Positions 9,683 to 18,672 of a DNA stretch of 64,000 nucleotides are shown piece by piece. A program made the translations under genes and the position numbers. Below the pieces are notes generated by a model. It saw only the letters and a program-made list of their open reading frames with translations, did no database searches and was not told the DNA's origin. The stretch is from Burkholderiaceae bacterium (GTDB lineage: Bacteria; Pseudomonadota; Gammaproteobacteria; Burkholderiales; Burkholderiaceae_C). The stretch lies in assembly GCA_019745555.1 (NCBI GenBank), contig JAIESX010000034.1:16938-80937 (forward strand), in the 5' to 3' direction. Each line of letters begins with the position of its first letter. The stretch's first letter is position 1.

Positions 9683-10800
9683 GCTTTCTCCTTTTTGCGA
9701 CGCGACATCAGTTCGGCCAGATCCTTGGCGTAGCGCTGGGCCTGGGTGATGTCCAGGTTCGACTGGCCTCGCATCGGCGCACCGGTCGGGAATTCCATCA
9801 GAACCTGGACCGTATCCTCGTCGACACTGCCCATGCGCAGCTGTCCGCCATGCAGGCTCACGATACGCTGCAAGAGCGGCAGGCCGAGCCTGGCCACGGG
9901 CTGTTCAGTGTTGCTGCCGGGTGTGACGAAGGGGCGCAGGGCGTCCTGCCCGCCCACCTTGAGCTTGCTGACACCGCGGTTGCGCACACTCAGCAGCACG
10001 TGTTCTCCGGACAGGGTGAACCGGATTTCCACGGCCAGTTGCTGCCCCGAGCTGATCTCCTTGCGGGAATGAATCAGGGCATTCTCGAGGCACTCATGGA
10101 AGGCGCGCTCCAGCAGCTTCTGGTTGCCGTAGATCGGCGGGAGGGTCTGGGCGGGTTCGATGATCTCGAAGCGCACCCCCATCTTCTCTGCCCGGCCGCT
10201 GAGATCCTTGCAGAGTTTGCGCATCAGGCCCAGGGGTTCGACGCGGTCGTTGAGTTCGAGGATCTCGTTGCCGAAAACCTCGATCAGATCGGCCAGTCGC
10301 ATCAGGCGCTGGCCCAGGGACTGGGTTGCCAGCTCGATGCCGCTGGTGCCCGAACCTGCGGGCAGGGTCTGCAGCTGACGCTGCAGCAGGTGCATGGGCG
10401 GCGTCAGCTCATCACGCAGCAACTCCATGACCTGCTTCAGCTTCATGTGCCCGGGTGCCGGTCCGATATGGGCCGCGCCTGTCGTATCGTTCATGCCGAC
10501 GAAGGCGATGTCCAGTCCGGCAGGGCCCGACATGAAGTGCCCCTCGATCCTGTGGCCCTCCGCCAGTTCGATCTTGGCGCTGTAGGGCAACTTCACCTTG
10601 CCCAGCGTGGCTGCGGCCACGAGGGACTTGATGATGGGGTTGCCGCTCATGGTGTCCACAGGGCGTCCGGGATGCTGCTTGGCCGCCGGATTGGCATAAG
10701 TGACCAGGCCGCTCACCGCAAACGTGAGCAGTGGCGCTGGCATGGCATCAAAAAGTGCGTAGACAGATGGTTGGTGGAAGTTGACCGCCATGATGATCAT
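9679..10800 (-). CDS. PAS/HATPase protein resembling a histidine kinase but lacking the phosphoacceptor His
   Basis: First gene of the minus-strand signalling operon, 373 residues from the ATG at 10800. The frame is open to 10857 and a second ATG lies at 10791; 10800 is preferred because the 10825-10867 operator-like repeats would otherwise lie inside the gene. Residues about 10-110 look like a PAS domain. The helix that should carry HELRTP reads RDELTPPMH, with Asp (about residue 130) where the phosphoacceptor His is expected. The C-terminal half is an ATPase-like fold with an N box (ECLENALIHS), but the usual DxGxG box is replaced by RNRGVS. It may be a pseudokinase, an adaptor or a phosphatase. 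The end overlaps the CheY-like gene by ATGA. Confidence 0.75.
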   Translation of the reverse strand: MIIMAVNFHQPSVYALFDAMPAPLLTFAVSGLVTYANPAAKQHPGRPVDTMSGNPIIKSLVAAATLGKVKLPYSAKIELAEGHRIEGHFMSGPAGLDIAFVGMNDTTGAAHIGPAPGHMKLKQVMELLRDELTPPMHLLQRQLQTLPAGSGTSGIELATQSLGQRLMRLADLIEVFGNEILELNDRVEPLGLMRKLCKDLSGRAEKMGVRFEIIEPAQTLPPIYGNQKLLERAFHECLENALIHSRKEISSGQQLAVEIRFTLSGEHVLLSVRNRGVSKLKVGGQDALRPFVTPGSNTEQPVARLGLPLLQRIVSLHGGQLRMGSVDEDTVQVLMEFPTGAPMRGQSNLDITQAQRYAKDLAELMSRRKKEKA

Positions 10801-10824
10801 GGGACCGAAGTCCGGCTGTTGTTT

Positions 10825-10867
10825 TATCAAATATATCAAATATTTCGAATTAAGCAAATATTTGATA
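10825..10867. promoter_or_regulatory. Triple TATCAAATA operator-like element upstream of the signalling operon
   Basis: In an AT-rich patch the 9-mer TATCAAATA occurs twice in direct tandem (10825-10833 and 10834-10842) and once inverted. The inverted copy makes a perfect 12-bp inverted repeat, TATCAAATATTT at 10834-10845 and its complement at 10856-10867, with a 10-bp spacer. The element lies 25-67 bp upstream of the preferred start at 10800 and so probably overlaps the promoter of the minus-strand operon. It is a candidate binding site for a dimeric regulator, possibly autoregulation by one of the local regulators. Function inferred. Confidence 0.55.
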
Positions 10868-10897
10868 AAAACAACGAAGGCAAAGGGGGATTGAGAT

Positions 10898-10924
10898 GAA
10901 AAAAAAGCCCCGCGGTTGCGGGGC
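10898..10924 (-). terminator. Rho-independent terminator of pobA
   Basis: Read on the minus strand, GCCCCGC (10924-10918), loop AACC, and GCGGGGC (10913-10907) are followed by a run of T residues (the A run at 10898-10906 on the plus strand). It lies about 27 bp past the pobA stop codon and separates pobA from the downstream signalling operon. Confidence 0.85.
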
Positions 10925-10950
10925 TTGACCGGCAGGGAAGGGCGCCGGAC

Positions 10951-12207
<1,257 letters not shown>

Positions 12208-12215
12208 TCAAATGT

Positions 12216-12246
12216 GCGATCATCGCCACTTGTGCGCGATGATCGC
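12216..12246. promoter_or_regulatory. Inverted repeat, probable PobR operator in the pobA-pobR intergenic region
   Basis: GCGATCATCGC (12216-12226) is repeated as its exact reverse complement at 12236-12246, separated by 9 bp, giving a centre-to-centre distance of 20 bp (two helical turns). It lies 80-111 bp upstream of pobA and 18 bp upstream of the pobR start, so it could control both. IclR-family regulators bind such sites. The assignment is from position and symmetry only. Confidence 0.6.
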
Positions 12247-12263
12247 GCAAATGATGGACCCGC

Positions 12264-13046
12264 ATGATCGCCAGATCCGACCTGATCGAGGGCATGGCCA
12301 AGGGCATGGCCGTGCTGGAAAGTTTTGACACCGAGCGCCAGCGTCTCAATGCCACGCTGGCCGCCCAGCGCGCCGGCATCACGCGCGCAGCCGCGCGCCG
12401 GCATCTGCTGACCCTGGCTCATCTGGGCTATCTGGAAACCGATGGCAGCTGGTTCTGGCTCTCGAGCAAGGTGCTGCGTTTTTCCGGCAGCTACCTGGCG
12501 ACCTCCCGCCTCCCGCGGGCCCTGCAGCCCACGCTGGAGCGCCTGGCCATGCAGACCGGCGAGTCGTTCTCGGCGGTGGTGCTCAACGGCGACGAGGTGG
12601 TGATCGTGGCACGCAGCAGCGACGTGCGCCGTACCGGCGCCGAGGGCCTGCCGCAGGTGCTGGCCTACGGCCTGCACCTGGGCGCACGCCTGCCGGCCCA
12701 CGCCACATCCACGGGCCGCGTGCTGCTGGCGGCGCTGCCCAAAGCCGACTTCAACGCCTGGCTCAAGGGCCGGCTGCTGGGGCGCCTGACCATGCACACG
12801 GTGACCGAAGCACGCGCCTTCCGCGCCCTGATCGAGCAGGTGCGGCGCGAGGACTTCTGCCTGAGCACCGAGGAGCACGAGCTCGGCGTCCACGCCCTGG
12901 CCGTTCCCCTGCGCAATGCCCAGGGGGGCACGGTGGCGGCGCTCAATGTGGTGGCGGCCACCTCGCGCCTGTCCGGGGCGGCCATGCAGCGCGACCTGCT
13001 GCCCTTGCTCTGGGAAGCGGCGAGGGAAGTACGTTCCCTGCTCTGA
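12264..13046 (+). CDS. pobR: IclR-family regulator of 4-hydroxybenzoate degradation
   Basis: A 260-residue IclR-family transcription factor. The N-terminal winged helix covers about residues 1-70 (SDLIEGMAKGMAVLESF, then the ARRHLLTLAHLGYL recognition helix region). The C-terminal effector-binding domain includes HATSTGRVLLA and a LSTEEHELGVHALAVPLR stretch typical of the family. The start at ATG 12264 matches the usual beginning of IclR-type PobR proteins. Divergent orientation to pobA and the inverted repeat between them indicate that it activates pobA in response to 4-hydroxybenzoate, as known for IclR-type PobR and PcaU/PcaR relatives. Effector specificity is inferred from context. Confidence 0.9.
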   Translation: MIARSDLIEGMAKGMAVLESFDTERQRLNATLAAQRAGITRAAARRHLLTLAHLGYLETDGSWFWLSSKVLRFSGSYLATSRLPRALQPTLERLAMQTGESFSAVVLNGDEVVIVARSSDVRRTGAEGLPQVLAYGLHLGARLPAHATSTGRVLLAALPKADFNAWLKGRLLGRLTMHTVTEARAFRALIEQVRREDFCLSTEEHELGVHALAVPLRNAQGGTVAALNVVAATSRLSGAAMQRDLLPLLWEAAREVRSLL

Positions 13047-13162
13047 TTTCTGTGTGCAATTGCAACAGTTCGCTGCGATCCGGGAGACGTCCGGGGCTTC
13101 GGTATATAGTGCCTGAGGTTTTGCTGTCCCCCCGATTCATCACGCGCAAACAAGGAGCATCC

Positions 13163-13387
13163 ATGAAACGACTGTCCCTTTTCGTCGCCCTGGCTCTGGC
13201 CCTGCCCGGCGTCTGGGCCCAGGTCAAGCCCTGCGAGGAACTCAAGGCCGAGATCGCGGCGAAGATCGATGCCAACGGCGTCACCAACTACACGCTGGAG
13301 ATCGTGCCCAACGAGCAGGTCGGCGACCGCAAGGTGGTGGGCAGCTGCGAGGGTGGCACCAAGAAGATCGTCTACGTGCGCAACTGA
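13163..13387 (+). CDS. DUF1161-like small periplasmic protein
   Basis: A 74-residue exported protein. The ATG at 13163 is preceded by AAGGAG; an upstream in-frame ATG at 13052 is unlikely because it would bury the signal peptide. Residues 1-19 are a classical signal peptide (KRLSLFVALALALPGVWA) with cleavage before Gln20. The mature part has two Cys (CEEL and SCEGG contexts) that could form a disulfide. The pattern of PCEELKAEIAAKIDANG and VVGSCEGGTKKIVY fits the DUF1161 family of periplasmic proteins of unknown function. A strong terminator follows at 13414. It appears to be a single-gene transcript. Confidence 0.8.
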   Translation: MKRLSLFVALALALPGVWAQVKPCEELKAEIAAKIDANGVTNYTLEIVPNEQVGDRKVVGSCEGGTKKIVYVRN

Positions 13388-13413
13388 GCCCGGCACTCGG
13401 GACACCCTCCGAC

Positions 13414-13440
13414 AAGCCGCCTCCGGGCGGCTTTTTCTTT
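13414..13440 (+). terminator. Rho-independent terminator after the DUF1161-like gene
   Basis: The hairpin AAGCCGCC (13414-13421), loop TCCG, GGCGGCTT (13426-13433) runs directly into a T-rich tract TTTTTCTTT. It lies 27 bp after the stop codon. Confidence 0.9.
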
Positions 13441-13517
13441 GAGGCGGCGGCCGTGGATTTACAAATCCATACCAAACGGCCACGCGGGCGATACAGGTCC
13501 CTGCAGAATCGGTCCTC

Positions 13518-14108
13518 ATGTTCTCCCTGTTCCGCAAACGACCCAGCGCCCCCGAGACGGTCATGCTGACCGCCAAGGGCACACGGCGCATGAGCCTCGA
13601 AGAGCGCATGGCCTTTCGCCGTGAGCTGGCTGAGCAGGTGGTGCGCGAAACCCTGCAGGAGCTGGCCGTGCGCGGCACCGACTACAGCCTGCGTCTCATG
13701 CCGCTCGATCCCCGCCACCACCGCTACATCGTGATGCTCGACGTCGCGCCGGGCTTTGCGCCCAGCCAGCGCGGCCAGGCCGCCACCGAGAGCGAGGTCG
13801 AGTCGCGCATCCGTCGCAACGCCTACGAGCGCTACGGCCTGAGTCTGGAGGGTATCTACTGGCGAGCCGGTGCCCAGCAGCAGGCGGCCTTCGAGCGCCG
13901 CGGCAGCGACCGCACCGGCAGCAGCCCGACGCTGGCGCAGGAAGGGCTGCGTCCCTGGGAGCTGGTGTCGGAAGAGGAAAAGCAGGCGCTGATGGAGGCC
14001 ATCCGCGAAGGCGGCGAGCTACCGGTGCTGCATGTGGGCGAACTCGAGTACCTGACCGACATGGCGCCGCTTGACGCTCCGCAGGGGGGCGAGCGCCGCC
14101 GACGCTAG
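13518..14108 (+). CDS. Hypothetical protein, 196 residues, charged
   Basis: Not recognised. The protein starts MFSLFRKRP and is rich in Arg and Glu, with no signal peptide or membrane segment. Residues 25-55 (SLEERMAFRRELAEQVVRE) form a probable amphipathic helix, followed by a beta-like stretch (YSLRLMPLDPRHHRYIVML) and a second helical part. The C-terminal third is Glu-rich and ends in a basic tail (GGERRRR). Codon use matches neighbouring core genes. It stands alone between the terminator at 13414 and the convergent U32 gene. Probably a cytoplasmic protein conserved in related genera, but no function is proposed. Confidence 0.7.
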   Translation: MFSLFRKRPSAPETVMLTAKGTRRMSLEERMAFRRELAEQVVRETLQELAVRGTDYSLRLMPLDPRHHRYIVMLDVAPGFAPSQRGQAATESEVESRIRRNAYERYGLSLEGIYWRAGAQQQAAFERRGSDRTGSSPTLAQEGLRPWELVSEEEKQALMEAIREGGELPVLHVGELEYLTDMAPLDAPQGGERRRR

Positions 14109-14123
14109 ACGGCGGCCGTGGTC

Positions 14124-16112
14124 TCAGTCCAGCGTGATGGGTTCGGGACGGGTGCGGTAGAACTTCAGCGGTATTTCCTGCGCCTCGCGCGCGGCCTGGT
14201 TCAGCACCGATTTCTTGATCTTGCCCACGACGTGCATCTCGCAGGGCTTGCAGTCGAAGCGCAGCGTGAGCTTTTCCTTGCCGTTGATCAGCGTCAGCGG
14301 CTCGGCCCGCACCGTGCCCTGCACACCCGTGACACCCTTGGCCTGCTTGGGGCAGAGGCTGAGCGAAAAGCGCACACAGTGCTTGGTGATCATGAGGCTG
14401 ACTTCACCTTCCTCCTCATGGCTCTCGTAGGCCGCAGCGATGACTTTCACGCCGTGCCTCGCGTAGAAGTCACGGGCCTTCTCGTTGTAGACGTTGGCCA
14501 GGTAGCTCAGCGTGTCCTCGGGGTAGGCCACGGGCGGCTCCACCGGCTTGGCACGCGGCGGGCGCATATAGGCGGCGGCGCGCGCCGCTTCCAGCACGGC
14601 CACGGCATCGCGGCGCAGCTGGTTGAGCGTGGAGGCGGGGATGAACCAGGGCTGGGCCAGGGCCAGCGTGATGTCGATGGGCTCGAAAATGGTCGTGCCG
14701 AAGCGGCCCAGCTGTTCACGCAGCGTGGCCTCGGCCTGGGACGGGTTGCGCGCGGCCTCCTTGGCGGCAGGGACGGTGGCCTGCCCGGTGTGGCCGTCTT
14801 CGTCGGTCAGCTGCAGCGCGAAGCCATCGCTCGTTTCCTGCAGGCTGGCCCAGACGCCGATGCGGCGATCGCTGGATTTCTTCTCCAGCATGCGCACCCA
14901 GTTCATGTCGCGGTTGCGGTTGAGTTCGGTGCCCTTGCGCAGGTCCTTGAGGCTGCTGATCGGGTCCTTGGGCCAGACGCGCCAGCTGTCGACCGACATG
15001 GCGCCGGCCGGCTCGGCGCGGTTGATGGCCAGGCCCACGAGCTCCTTCTGCAGGTCGTAGTAGCACAGGCCGTCGCCGTTGTGCAGCACGGTACCGGGCT
15101 CGGTGACGGTGAGTTCGACGAAATCGGGGCCGACCTTGGTGACGTAGCCCAGATGGCGGCCCGGGTTCTTGGGCGTGTCGAAGGCGCCGATGTCTTCCTT
15201 GCGGCCCTGCACGAAGTAGTCGGTGAACTCGCGGTTGAAGTTCTGGTCCGGGTCGGGCGTGAAGGTGAACGTTGTCTTGCCGCTGGAGGCGCGAGCCAGT
15301 TCGGGGCGCTGCTCCAGCAGCTCGTCGAAGAGCCTGCGGTAGTGCGCCGTGATGTTCTTGACGTAGGCCAGATCCTTGTAGCGGCCCTCGATCTTGAAGC
15401 TACGGATACCGGCGTCCACCAGGGCGGCGAGGTTCTCGCTCTGGTTGTTGTCCTTCATCGAGAGCACGTGCTTGTCGTGGGCGACGAAGCGGCCCTGGCT
15501 GTCCTGCACCTGGTAGGGCAGGCGGCAGGCCTGCGAGCAGTCGCCGCGGTTGGCGCTGCGCCCGGTGTGGGCGTGACTGATGTAGCACTGTCCGCTGTAG
15601 GCGACACAGAGCGCCCCGTGGATGAAGAACTCCAGCGTGCAGTGCGTATGGGCGCGGATGGCCTGGATCTGCTGCAGCGTGAGCTCGCGTGCCAGCACGA
15701 TCTGGCTCAGGCCCGCGTCCTGCAGGAAGCGGGCCTTCTCGGGCGTGCGGATGTCGGTCTGGGTGCTGGCGTGCAGCTGGATGGGAGGCAGGTCGATCTC
15801 GAGCAGGCCCATGTCCTGGATGATCATGGCATCGACGCCAGCGTCATAGAGCTGCCAGGCCAGCTTGCGGGCGGGTTCGAGCTCGTCGTCGCGCAGGATG
15901 GTGTTGAGCGTGACGAAGATGCGGCTGTTGTAGCGGTGGGCGTGCTGCACCAGGCGGGCGATGTCCTGCACCGAGTTGTCGGCCGTGGCGCGGGCGCCGA
16001 AGGAGGGGCCGCCGATGTAGATGGCGTCGGCGCCGTGGTTGATGGCCTCGATGCCGATGTCGGCCGTGCGGGCCGGCGACAGGAGTTCGAGCTGGTAATC
16101 GGGAATCGACAT
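14124..16112 (-). CDS. rlhA: U32 peptidase-family protein, RlhA-type 23S rRNA C2501 hydroxylation protein
   Basis: A 662-residue U32-family protein close in length to E. coli RlhA (YdcP, about 650 residues), which is needed for 5-hydroxycytidine at position 2501 of 23S rRNA. The N-terminal U32 domain (about 5-290) contains ELLSPARTADIGIEAINHG, the GADAIYIGGPSFGAR signature, and the Cys pattern of the family (ALCVAYSGQCYIS and GDCSQACRLPY), thought to hold an iron-sulfur cluster. The C-terminal half (about 330-660) is the extra domain seen in the long RlhA-type members and absent from short U32 proteins, and carries further Cys (CDCK-like FDCKPCEMHV near the end). RlhA versus another long U32 paralogue cannot be separated with certainty here. 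Confidence 0.8.
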   Translation of the reverse strand: MSIPDYQLELLSPARTADIGIEAINHGADAIYIGGPSFGARATADNSVQDIARLVQHAHRYNSRIFVTLNTILRDDELEPARKLAWQLYDAGVDAMIIQDMGLLEIDLPPIQLHASTQTDIRTPEKARFLQDAGLSQIVLARELTLQQIQAIRAHTHCTLEFFIHGALCVAYSGQCYISHAHTGRSANRGDCSQACRLPYQVQDSQGRFVAHDKHVLSMKDNNQSENLAALVDAGIRSFKIEGRYKDLAYVKNITAHYRRLFDELLEQRPELARASSGKTTFTFTPDPDQNFNREFTDYFVQGRKEDIGAFDTPKNPGRHLGYVTKVGPDFVELTVTEPGTVLHNGDGLCYYDLQKELVGLAINRAEPAGAMSVDSWRVWPKDPISSLKDLRKGTELNRNRDMNWVRMLEKKSSDRRIGVWASLQETSDGFALQLTDEDGHTGQATVPAAKEAARNPSQAEATLREQLGRFGTTIFEPIDITLALAQPWFIPASTLNQLRRDAVAVLEAARAAAYMRPPRAKPVEPPVAYPEDTLSYLANVYNEKARDFYARHGVKVIAAAYESHEEEGEVSLMITKHCVRFSLSLCPKQAKGVTGVQGTVRAEPLTLINGKEKLTLRFDCKPCEMHVVGKIKKSVLNQAAREAQEIPLKFYRTRPEPITLD

Positions 16113-16143
16113 CCCGTGATTATCCCAGCCCGAGGCTTTTTCG

Positions 16144-16872
16144 TCAGGCGCTGGCGGGTGCCACGGCCGCGCCCTCGATGCGGTGACGCTCCAGGGCCTG
16201 GGCCACGAAGCCGCTGGCTTTCATTTCCTCGACAAAAGCCCTCAGATAGCCGACGCCGGCCTCACCGCGCACCCGCGGCGTGCCCATGGCCTGTTCGATC
16301 GCCATGAAGCGACCGTCGAGCACACGCAGGCCGGGGTGCTGGCGGGCGGCAGCCTCCAGCGGCTGACGGATACCGGCCGCCACCTCAAGGTTTTCCTGCA
16401 GGAAATGGTCGACGACGGCGTTCGAGCCCGGCGCGTTGGACAGCGTGGCCTGTTTCAGGGTACGGCGCAGGAACAGGTCGTAGGCACTGCCCGGAGCAAC
16501 CGCGACGCGCACGCCCGGACGATCCACCTCTTCATTCACCCGGATCGGCGAATCCTGACGCACGAGGTAGGCGCCTTCGATGAGCACATAGGGCGCGGTG
16601 TAGGCCACGTCCTGGCCACGCAGGGGGTCGATGGCCACGAAGGCCACATCCATCTGGTCGGCCTTGAGGGCTTCCACCACCTTGCCCGCGGCCTCAAAGG
16701 TGACCAGCGCCAGGCCCACGCCCAGGCGGCGCGCCAGTTCCCGGGCCAGGTCGACGGAGACGCCGGTCGGCTGCTGCGTGGCCGGGTCGCGGTGGGCGAG
16801 GATGGGATTGCCGAAATTGATGGCGGCACGCAGGGTGCCGCCGGGGACGAGTGCTTGCAGGTGGTCGGGCAT
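16144..16872 (-). CDS. Amino-acid-type solute-binding protein without signal peptide
   Basis: A 242-residue type II periplasmic-binding-protein fold of the amino-acid (family 3) kind: GTLRAAINFGNPILA, GVSVDLARELARRLGVGL, a DVAFVAIDPLRGQDVAYTAPYV stretch, and VEEMKASGFVAQALERHRI near the end. The protein begins MPDHLQALVPGG with no signal peptide, and no in-frame upstream start would add one because the gene overlaps the preceding stop by one base (TGATG). It may therefore act in the cytoplasm, for example as a small-molecule binding or sensing protein, or export may depend on an unrecognised route. It is cotranscribed with the UPF0173-type hydrolase gene. Confidence 0.8.
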   Translation of the reverse strand: MPDHLQALVPGGTLRAAINFGNPILAHRDPATQQPTGVSVDLARELARRLGVGLALVTFEAAGKVVEALKADQMDVAFVAIDPLRGQDVAYTAPYVLIEGAYLVRQDSPIRVNEEVDRPGVRVAVAPGSAYDLFLRRTLKQATLSNAPGSNAVVDHFLQENLEVAAGIRQPLEAAARQHPGLRVLDGRFMAIEQAMGTPRVRGEAGVGYLRAFVEEMKASGFVAQALERHRIEGAAVAPASA

Positions 16873-17705
16873 CAGAAATCCACTTTTTCTCCGGGCTGGA
16901 CCTTGAGCATCTTGTTCGCCTCGCTGCCCAGGGCTGCGGCGAACTCCTCGGGCGTGCCACGCAGCACCGGGATGGTGCCGTAGTGGATGGGCAGGGCGTA
17001 CCTGGGCTTGAGGTAGTTCTTCACGGCGTAGGCGGCGTCCGTCGGGCTCATGACGAAGTGGCCGCCGATCGGGATGAGCACGAGGTCGGGCTTGTAGTAC
17101 TCGCCGATGAACTTCATGTCGCCGAAGAGCCCCGTGTCGCCCATGTGGTAGACCTTGAAGCCATTCTCCATCTCGACGATGAAGCCCACGGGCTCGCCGC
17201 CGACATGCACCTCGTCCCGGGTGGTGGCCGGGTTCTTCCAGACGTACTCGGAGGAATGCTCGGCCCGGGTCGCGGTGATCTTCACACCGCCGGGCCCGAA
17301 GGGCTGGATGGTGCCGCCCTTGCCGAAGCGCGGCGACAGGTCCATGGGCAGCACGCCCAGGGTGCTCAGGGTCTGGTTCAGGCCAGCCGGGCCGTACAGC
17401 GGCACCTTGTGCATCCGGGCCAGGTCGGGTGCGTCGGCGATGTGGTCGAAGTGGCCGTGCGTGACCAGCACCAGATCGACCTTGCCCAGGGCCTCGAGCT
17501 GCTTGAAGCTGGCCGGCGTCTTGGGGTTGGTGCGCAGCCAGGGATCGATGACCATGACCTTGCCGCCGGGCGTGGTGATGCGCACGCTGGCCTGGCCCAG
17601 CCAGAGCACTTCGGTCTTGCCAGCCTGCGCGGCGGCGCCCGCGGAGACAGCCAGCAGCAGGGCTGCGAGGGAGGAGGGGATCAACCGGGTCCAGAGCTTG
17701 CGCAT
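16872..17705 (-). CDS. Exported UPF0173-type metallo-beta-lactamase-fold hydrolase
   Basis: A 277-residue metal-dependent hydrolase of the UPF0173 / UlaG-like branch of the metallo-beta-lactamase fold. The ATG at 17705 is preceded by AAGGAG; it begins a signal peptide (RLIPSSLAALLLAVSAGAAAQA), so the enzyme is probably periplasmic, whereas most relatives are cytoplasmic. Metal ligands are visible in VTHGHFDHIAD (H83, H85, D87, H88), and later in TRAEHSSEYV and MGDTGLFGDM and GGHFVMSP. The substrate is unknown. It is followed, with 1-bp overlap, by the signal-less solute-binding protein. Confidence 0.85.
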   Translation of the reverse strand: MRKLWTRLIPSSLAALLLAVSAGAAAQAGKTEVLWLGQASVRITTPGGKVMVIDPWLRTNPKTPASFKQLEALGKVDLVLVTHGHFDHIADAPDLARMHKVPLYGPAGLNQTLSTLGVLPMDLSPRFGKGGTIQPFGPGGVKITATRAEHSSEYVWKNPATTRDEVHVGGEPVGFIVEMENGFKVYHMGDTGLFGDMKFIGEYYKPDLVLIPIGGHFVMSPTDAAYAVKNYLKPRYALPIHYGTIPVLRGTPEEFAAALGSEANKMLKVQPGEKVDF

Positions 17706-17797
17706 GGGGTGCTCCTTGAAGTCGGACAGGATGAGCCGATTGGACACAGCACAGCGCGCAACGTCAAGCGAACCAGCCCCCGGTGCCGCCATGACGC

Positions 17798-17821
17798 AAA
17801 AAAACGCGGCCGAGGCCGCGT
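17798..17821 (-). terminator. Rho-independent terminator after the parvulin isomerase gene
   Basis: On the minus strand ACGCGGCC (17821-17814) pairs with GGCCGCGT (17811-17804) and is followed by seven T residues (A run at 17798-17804 on the plus strand). It lies about 22 bp past the stop codon at 17844 and isolates the gene from the hydrolase operon downstream. Confidence 0.85.
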
Positions 17822-17843
17822 CTTGCCGTGGACTGGCCGGGAC

Positions 17844-18629
17844 TTACTCGATCTTGGCCTTCGCGCGCAGGTCTTCCTGGAACTTCATGAGTTTCTGCTG
17901 GCCGAGCTGCTGGGCGATCTGGGGCTTGATCTCGTCCAGCTTGGGCAGCTGGGCTTCACGCACGTCGTCCAGGCGGATCACATGCCAGCCGAACTGCGTC
18001 TGCACCGGCGTCTCGGTGGTCTTGCCCTTGGTCAGGGCGACCATCGCGTCGGAGAACTCCTTGACGTAGTTGCCCGGCGCGGCCCAGTCCAGGTCGCCGC
18101 CATTGGCGCCCGAGCCCGGGTCCTTGGACTGCTTCTTGGCGATGGCGTCGAACTTGGCGCCCTTCTTGAGCTGCGCGATGATGGCCTTGGCCTCGGCTTC
18201 CTTCTCGACCAGGATGTGGCGGGCGCGGTATTCCTTGCCGCTGTTGGCGGCGACGAACTTGTCGTACTCGGCCTGGATCTCGGCATCGGTCACGGGGTTG
18301 TTCTTCTGGAAGCTGGCCACGAGGTCACGGATCAGCAGCGAGTCGCGCGTGAACTCCATCTGCGCCTTGAACTCCGCGCTGGCGTCCAGGCCCTGCTTCT
18401 GGGCTTCCTGCACCAGCAGTTCACGGTCGACCACGGCCTTCTTGAGCTCTTCCATCATCTCGGGCGTGATCTGGCGGCCCGAGCGGGCGAACTGCTGGGC
18501 CAGCGCATCGACACGCGCCAGCGGGATGGGCTTGCCGTTGACCACGGCCAGGTTCTGGGCCTGGGCCGGCACAGCCAGGGCGCCCAGCAGGGTGGCGGCC
18601 GCCAGGGCCGGAAGAATCAGCTTTTTCAT
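17844..18629 (-). CDS. Periplasmic parvulin-type peptidyl-prolyl cis-trans isomerase
   Basis: A 261-residue exported folding catalyst of the PpiC/SurA-like group. The start is ATG 18629 (an ATG at 18632 is adjacent and equally possible). Residues 1-24 are a signal peptide ending AQAQ. An N-terminal chaperone-like helical part (about 25-120, starting LAVVNGKPIPLARVDAL) precedes a rotamase domain at about 135-235 (RARHILVEKEAEAKAI, KQSKDPGSGANGGDLDW, and FGWHVIRLDDV). It is likely a helper for outer-membrane protein folding in the periplasm. It ends in its own terminator. Confidence 0.9.
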   Translation of the reverse strand: MKKLILPALAAATLLGALAVPAQAQNLAVVNGKPIPLARVDALAQQFARSGRQITPEMMEELKKAVVDRELLVQEAQKQGLDASAEFKAQMEFTRDSLLIRDLVASFQKNNPVTDAEIQAEYDKFVAANSGKEYRARHILVEKEAEAKAIIAQLKKGAKFDAIAKKQSKDPGSGANGGDLDWAAPGNYVKEFSDAMVALTKGKTTETPVQTQFGWHVIRLDDVREAQLPKLDEIKPQIAQQLGQQKLMKFQEDLRAKAKIE

Positions 18630-18672
18630 CATGGATCCTAGGAGGACGGAAAGGGAAATCGGTGTGAGCAGA

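Noticed and set aside
12665..13678. Long minus-strand open frame opposite pobR and the DUF1161-like gene
   Set aside because: It spans two real plus-strand genes and a strong terminator, and its product is Arg/Ser/Ala-rich low-complexity typical of antisense frames in GC-rich DNA.
14118..16307. 729-codon plus-strand open frame opposite the U32-family gene
   Set aside because: Antisense shadow of a gene with clear family motifs and Cys pattern; no Shine-Dalgarno and low-complexity product.
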